Assembly: GCA_902651635.1 (NCBI GenBank)
Contig: CACRSC010000061.1
Coordinates: 132,076-196,075, forward strand
Origin: Mastigamoeba balamuthi
Taxonomy: Eukaryota > Evosea > Mastigamoebida > Mastigamoebidae
Reading direction: 5' to 3'
Length of the DNA: 64,000 bases
Part shown: piece after piece, positions 19,003 through 30,814 of the stretch
Position numbering within the stretch: position 1 is the stretch's first letter
Layout of the letters: every line of letters begins with the position of its first letter
Notes under the pieces: model-generated
What the model was told of the DNA's origin: nothing
The model's database searches: none
What the model saw: only the letters and a program-made list of their open reading frames with translations
Translations under genes and position numbers: made by a program

Positions 19003-22000
19003 CTACCTCAGGTCGTGTGCAAACTCCCAGAGCCGCAGCGTCTTGTCCCACGAGGCGCTGGCCAGCACGTTGGCCGCAGGCGAGCTGCGCGGTGGTTCGC
19101 CGTGCCCGCGGGCGTGTCAGAAGCGGCGCAGAGGGCGCTGGCGCTAGGGCGGGGCCGAGGGCAGAGCTGAGCGTACCAGAGCGCGCTGATGCGGTCCGTG
19201 TGGCCCGTGAGGGTCTGGCGGCACGGAGGCCTGCCCTCCTCGACGGCCTTGGTGTCCCAGATACAGATGCGGGCGTCGAACCCCGCGCTGGCAACAAATC
19301 TGCGGGCAGCGCGGCACCACTGTGAGCCCTGGGGGAGGTGGGTGGGGCCAGGCAGCACGCACCTCTGCATGAGGGGGATCATGGTGACCACCTCGTCCGA
19401 GTGACCCTGCAGCTGGCCCACCTCCTCGTTCGAGACGAGGTCCCACAGCTGCGCGGCACAGGCAGAGAGGTCAGGGGGGACGAGGGGCAGCGCCAGAGGG
19501 AGGGGCACGGGCGCACGTGGATCTGCGAGTCGGTGCCCGACGTGCACAGGACCCTGCCGTCCCAGAGGAGGTCTGTGACGGCGCCCGTGTGGGCCTCGAG
19601 GACGCTGGGCACCGTGTCGCCCGTCTTGAGCTGGGCGCCGACGTCCCAGACGCGGGCCCTGCAGTCGTAGCCGCCGCTGACGAGGAGGCACTGCTGCGAG
19701 GCCTCGATGGGGGGCACGAAGCGCAGCCTGCGCACCCAGTCCGTGTGGCCCTGCAGGACGCCGGCCAGCCTGCCCACGCGCAGGTCCCACAGGCGGATGT
19801 TGTTGTCGCGGCTGCCCGTGGCCAGCAGGTCGCCCGAGGGGTCGAGCGCCAGGCACGTGACGGCCCCGCTGTGCCCCACGAGGTGCGCGGCGTCGCGGCG
19901 GGCGCGGTAGTCCCAGAGGTGCACCGTGCAGTCGTAGCTCGCAGAGAGCACCCCGCGCTCGCAGACGAGCACGTCGCTGATGGCCCCCTGGTGCCCCCGG
20001 AACGACCGGATCTTCTCGCCGCGCTTCATGTCCCACGCCTTGACCATGCGGTCGTACGACCCGCTCAGCAGCCTGTCGGCCCCCCGCTCCACGTCCATGC
20101 AGTTGACCCACCCCTTGTGGTCGCTCAGGCTCGCCACGCACGCCCCGTCCTTCACGTCCTGCGCGCGCCCTTGTCAGTGGGGTTGCCGGCGGCCGCAGGG
20201 CTGCGCTGCTCACCCAGAGCTTGATCTCCGCGTCGGCGCTGCCGCTGGCCACGACCCCCGCGTGGTGCGCCAGGCACAGCACCGGCTGCGTGTGCCCCTC
20301 CAGTTCCCTCGACACGTAGTGCCCCCTGCGACGCGCGACGCCCGCTGCCTGTGAGCCCGTGCGCTGCGGCGGTGGGGTGGGCTCTTGCGGTGCGCGCACT
20401 TGTTTGTGACGGCGACGGCGCCGGTGGCCGACTTGGACTTGAGCGTGTGGCCTGCGACCTTGACCGTCTCGAGCCAGGGCTTGCTGTCCTTCTCCAGCCT
20501 GTGCGCGAAGGAGCTGCGCCACTCATCCGAGGGCGCCGCCAGCGAGTCGGCGTTGCTGATGCCGATGGGCACCCAGTTCTCATGCTCGCCCTTGGTGAAG
20601 TGCACCTTGGATTGCGCGTCCTCGAGCCGCAGCATCGCCTCGTTCTGCAGGTAGAGGGGAGGGGGCGTCGCTGCTCAGAAGAGAGGGCTGGCAGATGTGG
20701 TGGGAAGGTCGGGGAAGGGCTGGGCAGTGCCTTGTCCTCTCTGAGCTCCAGCTTGGACATGTTCTTTGTGAGCTGTAGCAGCAGGTCGTTGCGCTCGGCG
20801 TCCAGGCTCACCGACACGCTCATCTTGCTCGCAAAGCGGCGCGTCGTGACGGGCGACACGGCCAGGTTGGTCATCTTGAACCCTGTGTGTTGCGCCCGTC
20901 AGCAGTGCCTGTGCTTGGCTGCGGTGTCCCAGCGCCTACCAAAGTCGCAGAGCAGGCGGAAGAGGGCCTCGAGCTCCGCCTCCACGAGTTTGTGTTTGCG
21001 CTCCTCGTTGGCGGCGTTCCACTCGGCCACCGCCTCTGGTATGGACTTGTAGAGGTTCCGCATCGCGTTGCCCGCTTGCACTGCGCACACGCTATGCTCA
21101 GAGCGTGGGAGGGGCGGCGGCTGAAGGCGCACAGAAGACGCAGTTCTCCCAGAACGTGTGGTTCTGCCAGATCTCGGCCGACCTCACGCGCGTCTGCGCG
21201 CACACAGATGTCAGAGGCCCGTGCAGTGAAGGGCGTGCAGGGCGCGAGGCTGGGCTACCATGATGTAGTCCTCTGCGCCCTCGAGGATGCGGTAGTACGT
21301 CTCGGCCACCTCGAGGAAGCGCTGGGGTGTCGTCATGTCCTGCGCCACGCGTGTGAGCTGCCCGAGGCCTCGCAGCAGCAAGGGTGGGGCGACGCACGTT
21401 CTGCATCAGGGCCTCCCGCAGGGCGCAGTTGGTGAGGTCTCCCAGGATGTTGTAGCTGTCGTCTGTGAGGCAGCACCCTCCCTTCTGTTGCCGCGTGCCA
21501 CACTCGGTCAGTCTGCTGCGCTGTGCGCTGTGGTGCGCTGCTTGCCTTCTTCTCTGTCGACGAGAGCAGAGCGTCGGCAAAGTGCAGGCGCTCGTCCTCG
21601 TCCCGGAGGTCGTCCATCAGCTTGGCGATGTGCTCGGGCTCAACCGGCTCGCCGCACACAATCCTCTTGGAGAGCGCCACGAGCATGTCATTGGTGCTGT
21701 CGCTGTCGCCATTGCCGCTCGCTGGCGTCGCCGACTTGTCCGGCGTGGGCTCTCTCCGCGCCCCTGTCTTCTCCACCTGCAGAGACAAGCCGCGCCGCGC
21801 CCTGTGTATCAGCGCAATGGGGGTGGCTCTGCCAGCCCGGTGGGGTGCGGATACCCTGTACGGCGTGGGCTGCGGGATCTCGCCCTTGGGCCGGAAGTCG
21901 GGCACAGAGTCAACGACGGCGTCCACGATTCTGAGCACGCCGCTGTACTTCTTCTCTGCTGCAGGCACGCAGAGGTCAACGCCTATAGGCGCAGGGGGTA

Positions 22001-24925
22001 GGAGGACAGCGCAGAGGTACGGCAGAGAGGGCCCGCGTGCGGTGGGCCGATGACGACGGGGGCGCGGGGACTGGTGCCCGGGGGCCGCTTGAGCCAGCAG
22101 GCGAGGTCCGTGACCTCCTGCGTCCAGCAGCACTTGTCCATGAGGTCGTCAAAGACGTTGTCCGTGGGCCACGAGCGCCCCTGCAGGAAGCACGCAAAGA
22201 GCTGCGTGTCCATGAAGATGTTGAAGAACGCCTGCACGCAACCTGTCAGCGGGCGGCGCGGTGCAGAGGTGGGACAGGGCTCACAGCGGAGGACGGGGCG
22301 GCCGACTTGATAAAATCCTTCTTGTTGAAGATGGCGATGGGCGTCGGGAACACCCGCACGTACACAATGTAGCGCCGGTAGTTGCTGCGCACGCGGCGTC
22401 AGAACGGCGGGCCCCAGTGTGTTGCTCACGCACCGCAGCATAGACGTGAAGAACTTGAGGAAGGCGGCCCGCACGCCCCAGTTGAAGTCGTCGGGCTCGA
22501 GCAGCGTGGGGGGCTTCCACGGGCGCCAGTCGATGTCGTCGAGCTTCACGTGGCCCGGCTGCAGCAGCTTCTTCAGGTCTGTGGTCAGCCCGCATTCCGC
22601 CGTCAGAGCCGCGCGAGTGGAGGGAGTGTCTGGAGTGGCGAGTGAGGACCTTCGACGAGGACGAGGCGCTCGGCCTGCATGAGAGGGGGCAGGCTGCGTG
22701 GCACAGTCATGGTGTTGCTGTCGAGGTCGAGCACCGCAACATCCTGCAGTGCGTGTGTGAGGCCGAGGGCCGCGAGCAGTGAGAGCAGAGGATACGTGCC
22801 TCGGGCGGGGGGTCGAGGAGAGGGAGGGAGGACTTGTGCATGCCGATGACAAAGGGCATGGGGGAGTAGACAAAGTCGACGAGGAGGGCGGGCAGCACGG
22901 GCACGTAGACGTGGGGCCACGCAAAGGGGTGGATGAGGGCGCTGAGGCCCTCGCAGACGAGGCCCAGGACCGTGAGGTCGCTCGACACGACGAGCACCTT
23001 TTCCTCGAGCAGCAGGCACGCCACAAACCGCAGCACGTTCTCGATGCCGATCAGCCCGAACAGCGGGTACAGTGGCACGTCCAGCAGCGGCACGTCGTTG
23101 GTGCACGGCAGCGCGATCTTGGGCAGCGGTATGCCGTCCATCCGCACCCTCAGCGGCGGCCCTCCGGCCACCGGCACCGGCACTGCCAGCGCAGATCAGT
23201 TCGGCGCGCCTGGGAGACAGAGAGCGGGGGCAGCGCACCGGACTTGGTGAGGAAGCTGACGTAGACCTCGAGGGGGAGCGAGGGCGCGGGGCCCGTGATG
23301 AGCACGTTGTAGACGCCCGTCAGCCAGTCGCGGAAGAACGTGAAGAGCGGCACACACGAGATCGCGCAGAGACACTTGGAGGCGCAGAGGCCCTGCGGCG
23401 CCTCGTGCTGCGCCCCCGAGAGCTGCGAGTAGCGGGCATAGAGGTCTGCCGCAGCCCGCGCCTCGACCTGCTCGTAGAAGACGAGGCAGAAGACGTAGCT
23501 GCGCGTGCCCGTCACCGCCGTCAGGCAGAAGCTGAAGATAGTGGGCTTGGGCGCCGCCTCGGCCTTGTACAGCCGCAGGCCACGCGGCAGACAGAACTGC
23601 GAGAGGGGTTAGAGAGGAGAGGGCTGGAGGGCTGCTGCGCAGCCGCGCTGCGTGCATTCCAGATGACGGGGGGCAGGTCGTCGGGGCCCAGGAAGGGGTG
23701 CGCGTCGAGGATGCCGCCCGTGTAGACGAGCTGCGTGGGGTCCAGCACCCTGTGGACTGCCGTGCAGTGCGGCGCGCGAGTCTGAGCTCAGGGCGGTGTG
23801 CGGTGTGCTGCGTACTGTGCGCTGTCTGCTCCTCGTACTCGGAGGCGAGGTCGCCGTGCCCCACGACGAACACGCTGTCTGCCACCGACTGCACCCGTTG
23901 GTCGTTGAGTCGCGTGCTGTGCTGCGCCTGCGCGCCGGGCGGTGGGAGCGCACGTAGCCCCAGTTGCGCTTGACGTAGGGCTTGTCGGGGGCCCTGAAGG
24001 AGGCCTTCCTGGGGGAGGCTGCTGCCAGCGAGAGCGTCGGCTTGCGCTCAGCCGAAGCCGAGAGCGACAGGGAGGAGCTGCTGGCCTCGCGCCCCAGGGC
24101 GGGCGCCGGCGACACTGGCGACATCGAGAGCGCCGTGGAGAGGGGCCTGGCGGTCCCGGCGCCCGGGGGCAGGGGCACCGGCTTGAGGGGCGCCGGGTGG
24201 TGCCTGTGGCCCCTGCCGCTGCCGCTGCCACCGGGCTCCTTCTGGGCGCTGAGATCCGGGGAGCCCTGGGCAGACCTGCAGCCCTCGTGCTGGCCGGCAG
24301 CAGCCTCGCCGTCCTGCTGCTGCGCCTGCGCCTGCGCTGCGGGGGAGCGCTGCTCCGCGGGGGCCGAGCCGGAGCGCGGGGCAGTGCACTCGCTGGGAGT
24401 GTCGTCGATGCTGATGCGGGAGGAGCAGCACGAGGTCTCTGTGGCCGTGGCCGTGGCCGTGGCGCAGGGGGGCAGAGGCAGCGGGGGCGCCTGGGCCTGG
24501 GCCTGGGCCAGGGCGAGGGCGGGGGACAGCGGGGGAGGGCTGAGGGAGACGGTGGTGGTCACGAGGGTGAGGGCGAGGTTGAGCTCGCCGCTGGCTGGCT
24601 GCTCGCCCACGCGCTGGTAGAGCGTGTACCAGGCGTCGCGCCGCGCTGCCGTGATCTCCGAGAGCTGCACGACCACCTGGGGGAGCGCGTGTGTGCGTGT
24701 GTGCGTGTGGCCAGCAGCGCCCTCAGCGGTGGCCTCGTGGCGGTGGCTGTGGAGGAGGAGAGCAGCGCACGAGGCCGAGGGAGCGGGAGGGGCCCATGAG
24801 GCCTCTGTGGAAGACCTCTGCGCACATGAAGGAGGTGGAGTCGGGGACGTCCCTGCGGTGAGGACTGGGGTCAGTGCTGGTGGCAGTGGTGGTGTGCAGG
24901 CGGTGCTGGTCTGTCGAGTGGCCGT

Positions 24926-24958
<33 letters not shown>

Positions 24959-25356
24959 TTGTGGCCGTTGGGGGTGGTGCTGTGGGGGTGGTAGTGGCGC
25001 ACAGGACAAAGGACTCGTTCCAGACGGGGTCCTGTGAGAGGCAGAGGGGTGAGTGGCAGGTGCTGCTGCTGTGGGATGTGTGGGATGTGGGATGTGTGTG
25101 TGGTTGAGTTTGGAGCCCAGCAGAGGGCTTGTCGCACGAGGGTTTTCCTGCAGGTGTGTGTGCGCCGCCTGCCGCTGCTGCCGCTGGAGGAGGAGGAGGC
25201 TGTGCTCTGCTGCTGGTGGAGGAGGCGGGGGTCGTCTGTGGTGCTGAGGGTGATGAGGACGAAGGGGTCTGCTGCTGCTGCGCCGTGTCTGTGCTGTGCT
25301 GCCAGGTTGCGCGCCGACAGCACCTCCACCCGCAGCTGCTGCTGCCGCCTGCTCAT
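19003..25356 (-). CDS. C2-DENN-WD40 protein, DENND3-like Rab exchange factor
   Basis: Probably a Rab GDP/GTP exchange factor acting on vesicle membranes. Starts at ATG 25356 and ends at TAG 19003-19005, in over fifteen exons split by short introns. Order: a C2 domain (LRVEVLSARNLAA, KTL/DPVWNESFVL across an intron, DAWYTLYQRVGEQPASGELNLAL); a Ser/Pro/Ala linker (about 24500-23980); uDENN (FCLPRGLRLY, TGTRSYVFCLVFYEQ); central DENN (LFGLIGIENVLRFVACLLLEEKVLVVSSDLTVLGLVCEGL, PFAWPHVYVPVLPALLVDFVYSPMPFVIG); dDENN (VAVLDLDSNTM, AFFNIFMDTQLFACFLQGR); a linker with IWQNHTFWENCVF; then seven to eight WD repeats (LLSGSYDRMVKAWD, LLATGSRDNNIRLWD, LASASWDKTLRLWEFAHDLR). DENN plus C-terminal WD40 recalls DENND3, a Rab12 exchange factor; the leading C2 domain is not part of human DENND3 as I know it. 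No internal promoter-sized gap suggests two genes. Confidence 0.8.
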
Positions 25357-25667
25357 CCTCTCTCTCTCTCTCTCTCGCCCTCTGCCTCTCCCTCCTCTGC
25401 TACTGCTGCTGCTGTGCGCTGTGTGGCGGTGGCCCTCTCCTCTGCCCCTCTGTCCTGCTCTCGGCTGCGCTGCGCTGCGCTCGTTGTGAGGGCCCAAATA
25501 TCCCACCGGTGCGTGTGTGCCAACGAAATATCCCCCTCGTATCCGCGCTTCTTTCCCAAATCTCCTAATAATTAATTAAAGCCATCCGCAGGCGCGGGGC
25601 TCCGCAGCGCACAGCAGTGCACAGCAGCGCAGAGCACTAGGGGCGCAAGACACAAGGAAGCAAGGGG
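25357..25667. promoter_or_regulatory. Divergent promoter of the DENN-WD40 and acidic-protein genes
   Basis: A 311-bp spacer between two divergent starts. It begins with a (CT)n run at about 25359-25378 and has an AT-rich segment at 25550-25580 (CTAATAATTAATTAAAGCC). Confidence 0.5.
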
Positions 25668-28600
25668 ATGGCAGGCTTTGACGACGAGGAGGAGGAGGAG
25701 CAGAAGATCGAGAGCATCGACGACCTGGGTCAGGCGCTCAGCACCCACAGACCCGCAGCGCAGGGAGGGCGCAGGGCTCACAGGGCCGGGGCTGCCCCTG
25801 CCCCCACGCAACAGACCTGGGGGACGACGAGGACGCCGGCGCAGAGGAGGACGTGGAGGAGGACGTGGCCGCCCTCGACGACGAGGCGGAGGCGGAGGTG
25901 GAGGTGGACGAGGACGAGGACGAGGGGGGGCAGAGGGGCCAGCGGCCACAGCGGCCAGCGGGCATCGGCAGCGCCCTCGAGAGCATGGGCAGCCTCGCCA
26001 GCACCGCCCCTGACGACGACTCCGCGGGTGCTGGCTCCAACAGCGGCGCTGCTGCTCCCCCCTCCACACTGCTCCCCCGCAGCCCCCTCGGCCTCCACCA
26101 CGACGACGACGAGGAGGAGGAAGGGGGCGCTGGCCTCGTGCTCCACGACAGCACCGCAGACGACGACGCCGTGGGCACCGCCACGGAGGGCTCTGCCCCT
26201 CCCTCCCTGCAGCCCTCGGGCCTCGCACGCTCCCTCGGCCCCGACACCAGCGACGCCCCCGACGACGACGACCTCGACATGAACTTCGACGACGACGACG
26301 ACGACGACGAGGGCGGTGGCCACGCCCCTGTACCCGTGGCCGCCTCCTCCTCTGTCTCCAACAAGGCCCTGCCCTCCCTGGGCCCTGGCCCCGGCTCTGT
26401 CGGCAACCCCCTCCAGCAGCAGCAGCAGGGGGCCAAGTCCTCGCTGCCCGCCCTGGGGCCCCCCGCCTCCTCCTCCCTTGCGGGCGGCCTCGTGCCCCTC
26501 AAGGGCGCCCCTGCCCCCGCCCCTGCTGCCAAGGGCGCTGCTGCCCCCGACGACGACGACGAGGACTTTGAGATACCCGATGTCGACGACGACGAGGTGG
26601 ACATCGACGGCCTCGTGCGAGGGCATACAACGCCAGTCCCCCGCTAACACCCGCCATGTCTTTCTTGTGCTGCTCTCTGCCTCTGCGCGCTGCGTGTCTG
26701 GTGTGGCTGTGTGGCCACCCTGCAGCTGGGAGGGGACGACTCGTCGCCCAAGGGCAAGGCAGAGGCATCAGGACCGCAGGAGTCCAAGCCCTCCTCCAAG
26801 TTTGCGGCCATCAGTGCCCTCAGGAAGGACAAGGAGAGCTCCCCAGAGAGCGCGGCCGCCGAGGAGGAGGAGAAGGAGGCGGACGAGAGCGAAAAAGAGG
26901 AGGACAAGGACAAGGACGCAGAGGACGCAGAGTACGAGGACGACTTTGAGCAGGACACAAGCAGAGACCACAAGAGCAGCCTCGCAGCCACCTCGGAGAG
27001 CGCTGCCGACGACTTCGAGCCCGACTTTGACGAAGAGGACGCCGACGACGACCAAGACGACGGCGGCGGCAAGGGCATGGCCAAGCCCCCTGCCGCGGCA
27101 GCGCTGTCGCCAGAGCCCGAGAGCAAGGCCCTGCTCAGCGGGTCCGAGGCCAGCAAGGAGCTTCTCGACGGCTCGGCAGACGCCAAGGAGCTGCTCAGCG
27201 GCTCCGAGGGCGAGAAGGAGTTCCTCGACGGCTCTGCCGACGCCAAAGAGCTGCTCAGCGGGTCCGAGGGCGCAGGGGAGCTGCTCAGCGGCTCCGACGT
27301 GGACGAGGAGGTGGAGTCCCAGAGCCCCAGGAAGCAGCAGCAGCAGCCAAAACTGCCAGCCGTCTCCGCAGCGGCTGCCAAGACCAAGTCGCCAGAGCCC
27401 CAGAGAGGCGGCGACCTGCTCGTTAGCGGCTCCGAGATACAGAGCGACATCGAGGACGAGGTGGGCGACGTCGACGACGTGGACGAAGAAATACACGGCT
27501 CCAGCGACGAAGAGAAGCCGCAGGGCCAGAAGGCGCCTGCCCCGGCTCCACCCCTGCAGCCGACGCGCCTGCCCTCGGTGTCGCCCCTGCCCGCCAAGAC
27601 GCCGGCAGCCCTGTCGCCCTCGCCCGCAGCCACAGCGGCCAAAGCCCCTGCGGCCAAGGCCCCCAGTCCCGTGGACTCGGAGCCCGCAGACGAGGTGGAG
27701 GTGGAGGACGACCTCGAGATCCCCGACGACTTTGAAGACCTTGACGACGACGACGCGGCCTCTGGCACGCACTCGGGCGACGAGGGAAAGCCCGCGCCCG
27801 CGGCGACGCCGACACAGGCCGCGAAGCCCCTGCTTCCCGCGGCAGCTGGGCCCAAGAGCTCGACGCCCTCGCTGGGGCCTGCACTGTCGTTGACGCCAAA
27901 GATGCCCGCGAGCGCTGTGCCCTCGATGGCGCCCCGGGCCCTCACGACCGACGGCAAGACACCCAAGGTGGGCTCCCCCGCGGTGGCTGCGGCGTCGCCA
28001 GCCACGAGCGACCTCAGCAGAGAGGCAGCGCTCTCGAGCAAGAGCGCGTCGCCCGTGCCGAGCAAGGCGGTGGCAGCGGTGGCCACACCGTCGCCGGTTC
28101 CGCAGCAGGTCGAGAGCGAGAAAGAGGACGTCGTGGACGACGACATCGGCAGCCTGCCCGACGAGGACTTTGACCTTGGGGACCAGGGAGAGCAGCGGCA
28201 GCCCGGCCAGGCAGCAGCAGCAGCAGCGTTGCTGGCGCTACCAAAGACGGCAGCGGTAGCGCAGGGGAGCTCGCCAGCGCCGGTGGTCCTGGTGCCCATC
28301 GCCAAGCCCGCCATCTCGCAGTCCATCACAGAGGAGTTCGACCCCAACGCCCCGGACACCATACCGCCCCTGGCAGCCTCGGCCAAGTCCAAGACGCCCG
28401 CTGCCTCGGCTGCCTCTACGGCCTCCAAGACGCCCTCCGCAGCGAAGACGCCCGCATCGGCGGCAGCGGCGTCGGCGTCGGCGAGCAGGACGCCGTCGTC
28501 GTCAGCCAAGCCCTCGCCAAAGGCCTCGCCCATGACGTCGCCCTCACCGAGGCGCCCGGACACCACGTGCAGGAAGCAGAAGCACCGCCAGCCAGAGGAA

Positions 28601-30403
28601 GAGGCGGCAGAGCCGGCAGCGGTCTCGGAGTCGCCCACGTTCTCGGTCAAGACGGCCACGGGGATCGCCGCAGAGGGGAGGGAGGACGAGGAGTCTGGCC
28701 TCGATGTGGACCTGCACCTCTCGGGCGAGTCGCCCCTTGCCGACGCCCTGCAGGCAGAGAGCGCGGAGGAGCTGCCCGACTACCACCTCAAGAGCGCGGG
28801 CAGCAGCAGGAGCAGCCGGAGCAAGCAGCAGCGCAAGAGCTCCGCGTCTGCCGCCGCTGGGCGCGCCCTCGACCTCGACGAGACGGCGCTGGACATCAGC
28901 GACGGCGACCTGGGAGTGGACTCGTCCCTGGGGCTCAGCGCAGCCGACGGCCTCGACATGGGCGACGAGCCCCGCAGGCGCAGCGCGCACAGGGCGCACG
29001 GCACGCACGGCACGCAGGGCCGGGAGGAGAGCGGCAGCAAAGGGGCGCACAGGACGCGGCGGATGGGGCTCTCGGAGGAGACGGGCCGGGTCTCGGGCAG
29101 CAGAGGCCTCGAGGAGTACCCGCGCACACTGGGCCGCACAAAGCGCATCGCAGAGTCGCCAGAGGCAGCGGCAGCGGCAGAGGAGGGAGGACCCGACTAC
29201 CTGTCGTCGCCGCTGCTGTCCTCGGCGCCAGAGAGCGTCGGCAGCAGCGCAGCAGAGCGCAGGCACAGGAGCCACCACCGGCACCGCAGCAGCAGCAGCG
29301 GCAGCGGCAGCAGCCCGGACGACAGAGACCGCAGAGACCACGGCGCCAAGGGGCACCGCGAGCAGCGGACGCCGCAGGCGCAGGAGCAGCAGCGCAGCCA
29401 CAGCCACAGGCAGGACAGGCAGGGGCGGAGGCACAGCGAGCAGAGCCCCCGCGGCGACAACGACAACAGCGCGGGCAGCAGCCCCTGCGACTACGCCGCA
29501 GACTACGCCGACTACGGCCCCACGCAGGGCAGCGGCAGGCGCGCTCGCAGGGAGGGCTCTGGCACCGGCACTAGCACGCAGAGCAGGCGGGGCAGCAGCG
29601 ACGCGCACACGCAGACACCGCCCATGACGTTTGTGCCCCTCATGGGCCTCGCGGAGCCCGCGGGCCTCGGCATGACAGGGGCAGCGCTGCCCTCGTACGA
29701 CCTCGCCGACGCGTACACGACGACGTCGCCCTGGCAGTACCAGCAGCAGCAGCAGGCGCAGGCGACGACGCCCATGCGGGCCTACCAGCGGCAGCGGGAG
29801 CAGCGGGAGGCGCGGGGCGCAGAGCCCCAGCTGCGCGAGGTGCGGTGGTACACGAGCCCCGCGGGGGTGCCGCCGGCGAGGACCGTGCGGGGGCCCGAGG
29901 ACGTGCCCCGGGGGACGGGGGCGCCCCGCAGGCCCCTGAGCGCCTACGCGGGGCCGGGGCGCTTCGTGGCAGCGCCGGGGCCCGAGGCGTACCGCACGCG
30001 GCAGCTGCTGGCCGCCTCGGTGCCGCGCACAGGCCGCCCCCAGGCGCCCTACAGGCCCCGCGTGAGCGTCGTGCCGCCCGCGGGGGACCCTCTGGCGCTC
30101 TCGGGGGGCTCTGCAGCAGCGGCAGCAGCGGCAGCAGCGGGGTTCCCGTACAGGTTCCGGCAGGGGACGGCGAGGCCTGCGGGGGCCTCGGCGGGGGCGG
30201 CCAGCATGGCCCCCCTCAGCACGCGCCTCTACTACGAGCGCGCTGCCTCGGCGTCGGCCTCGTCGGCGTCGGCGTCTGCGTGGCTGCAGGGGGCTGGGGC
30301 TGCTGGCGCGGGGAGCGGGGGCTACAGGGGGGCCGCCCTCAGCCACGCGCTGCGCCAGAGCTCCGCGCTGCTGGCCTCGACGCTGCTCTACACGCGCAGG
30401 TGA
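25668..30403 (+). CDS. Large acidic, intrinsically disordered protein with DDFE-type motifs
   Basis: Three exons (25668-25728, 25815-26614, 26726-30403) give 1512 residues. No folded domain is evident. The N-terminal two thirds is Asp/Glu-rich with recurring short acidic motifs around Phe: DEDFEIPDVDDDEVDIDG, YEDDFEQD, DDFEPDFDEED, DDLEIPDDFEDLDDDD, LPDEDFDLGD. A small tandem repeat of about 12 residues, (K)ELLSGSE / ELLDGSADA, spans the part coded at 27130-27300. The last third is basic, rich in Arg/His/Ser (about 28950-29620), followed by Ala/Pro/Arg-rich sequence ending LLASTLLYTRR. The strong charge split suggests a scaffold or condensate-forming protein. YxDDFE-like motifs are frequent in centrosomal and microtubule proteins, but that link is weak. 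The start is the first ATG, MAGFDDEEEEE, opening the acidic region. Confidence 0.65.
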
Positions 30404-30814
30404 CTGGGGGCGTGGCAGCGCGGCAGCAGCAGCAGCAGCAGCAGCGAGCGAGGGTGCTCGCACAGCGCAGACAGAGACTGAGGCAGCGGACAGACAGACT
30501 GACTGGGCCAGTGTAGCATACATGGTCGAGCAAAGAGCAGTGGCGTGTGGGTGCAGCAATAGCAGCAGTGTGCGCTGTGCGCTGTGCGGGAGAGCTCTTG
30601 CGGGCTGTCACGAGTGCCAGGGAGTTGTGCAGGTCAGGGGAGGCAGAGGGAGCTCGGTTGACTGTGGGAAGGGGGGCAGAGAGCGGGATGCGAGATATTT
30701 GGGGCAGGAGGAGGGCGTGGGGCTCCCCCGAAAATCTGGCGAGAGAACGCAACCGAGGCCAGCAAAGCGCCAGCGAGGCCACAAGCACAGAGAGAGAGAG
30801 AGCGAGACAGAGCG
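30404..30814. other. Spacer between the acidic-protein and beta-adaptin genes
   Basis: 411 bp between genes on the same strand, with a CAG run at about 30424-30446 and a GA-rich run just before the beta-adaptin start. No gene seen. Confidence 0.45.
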
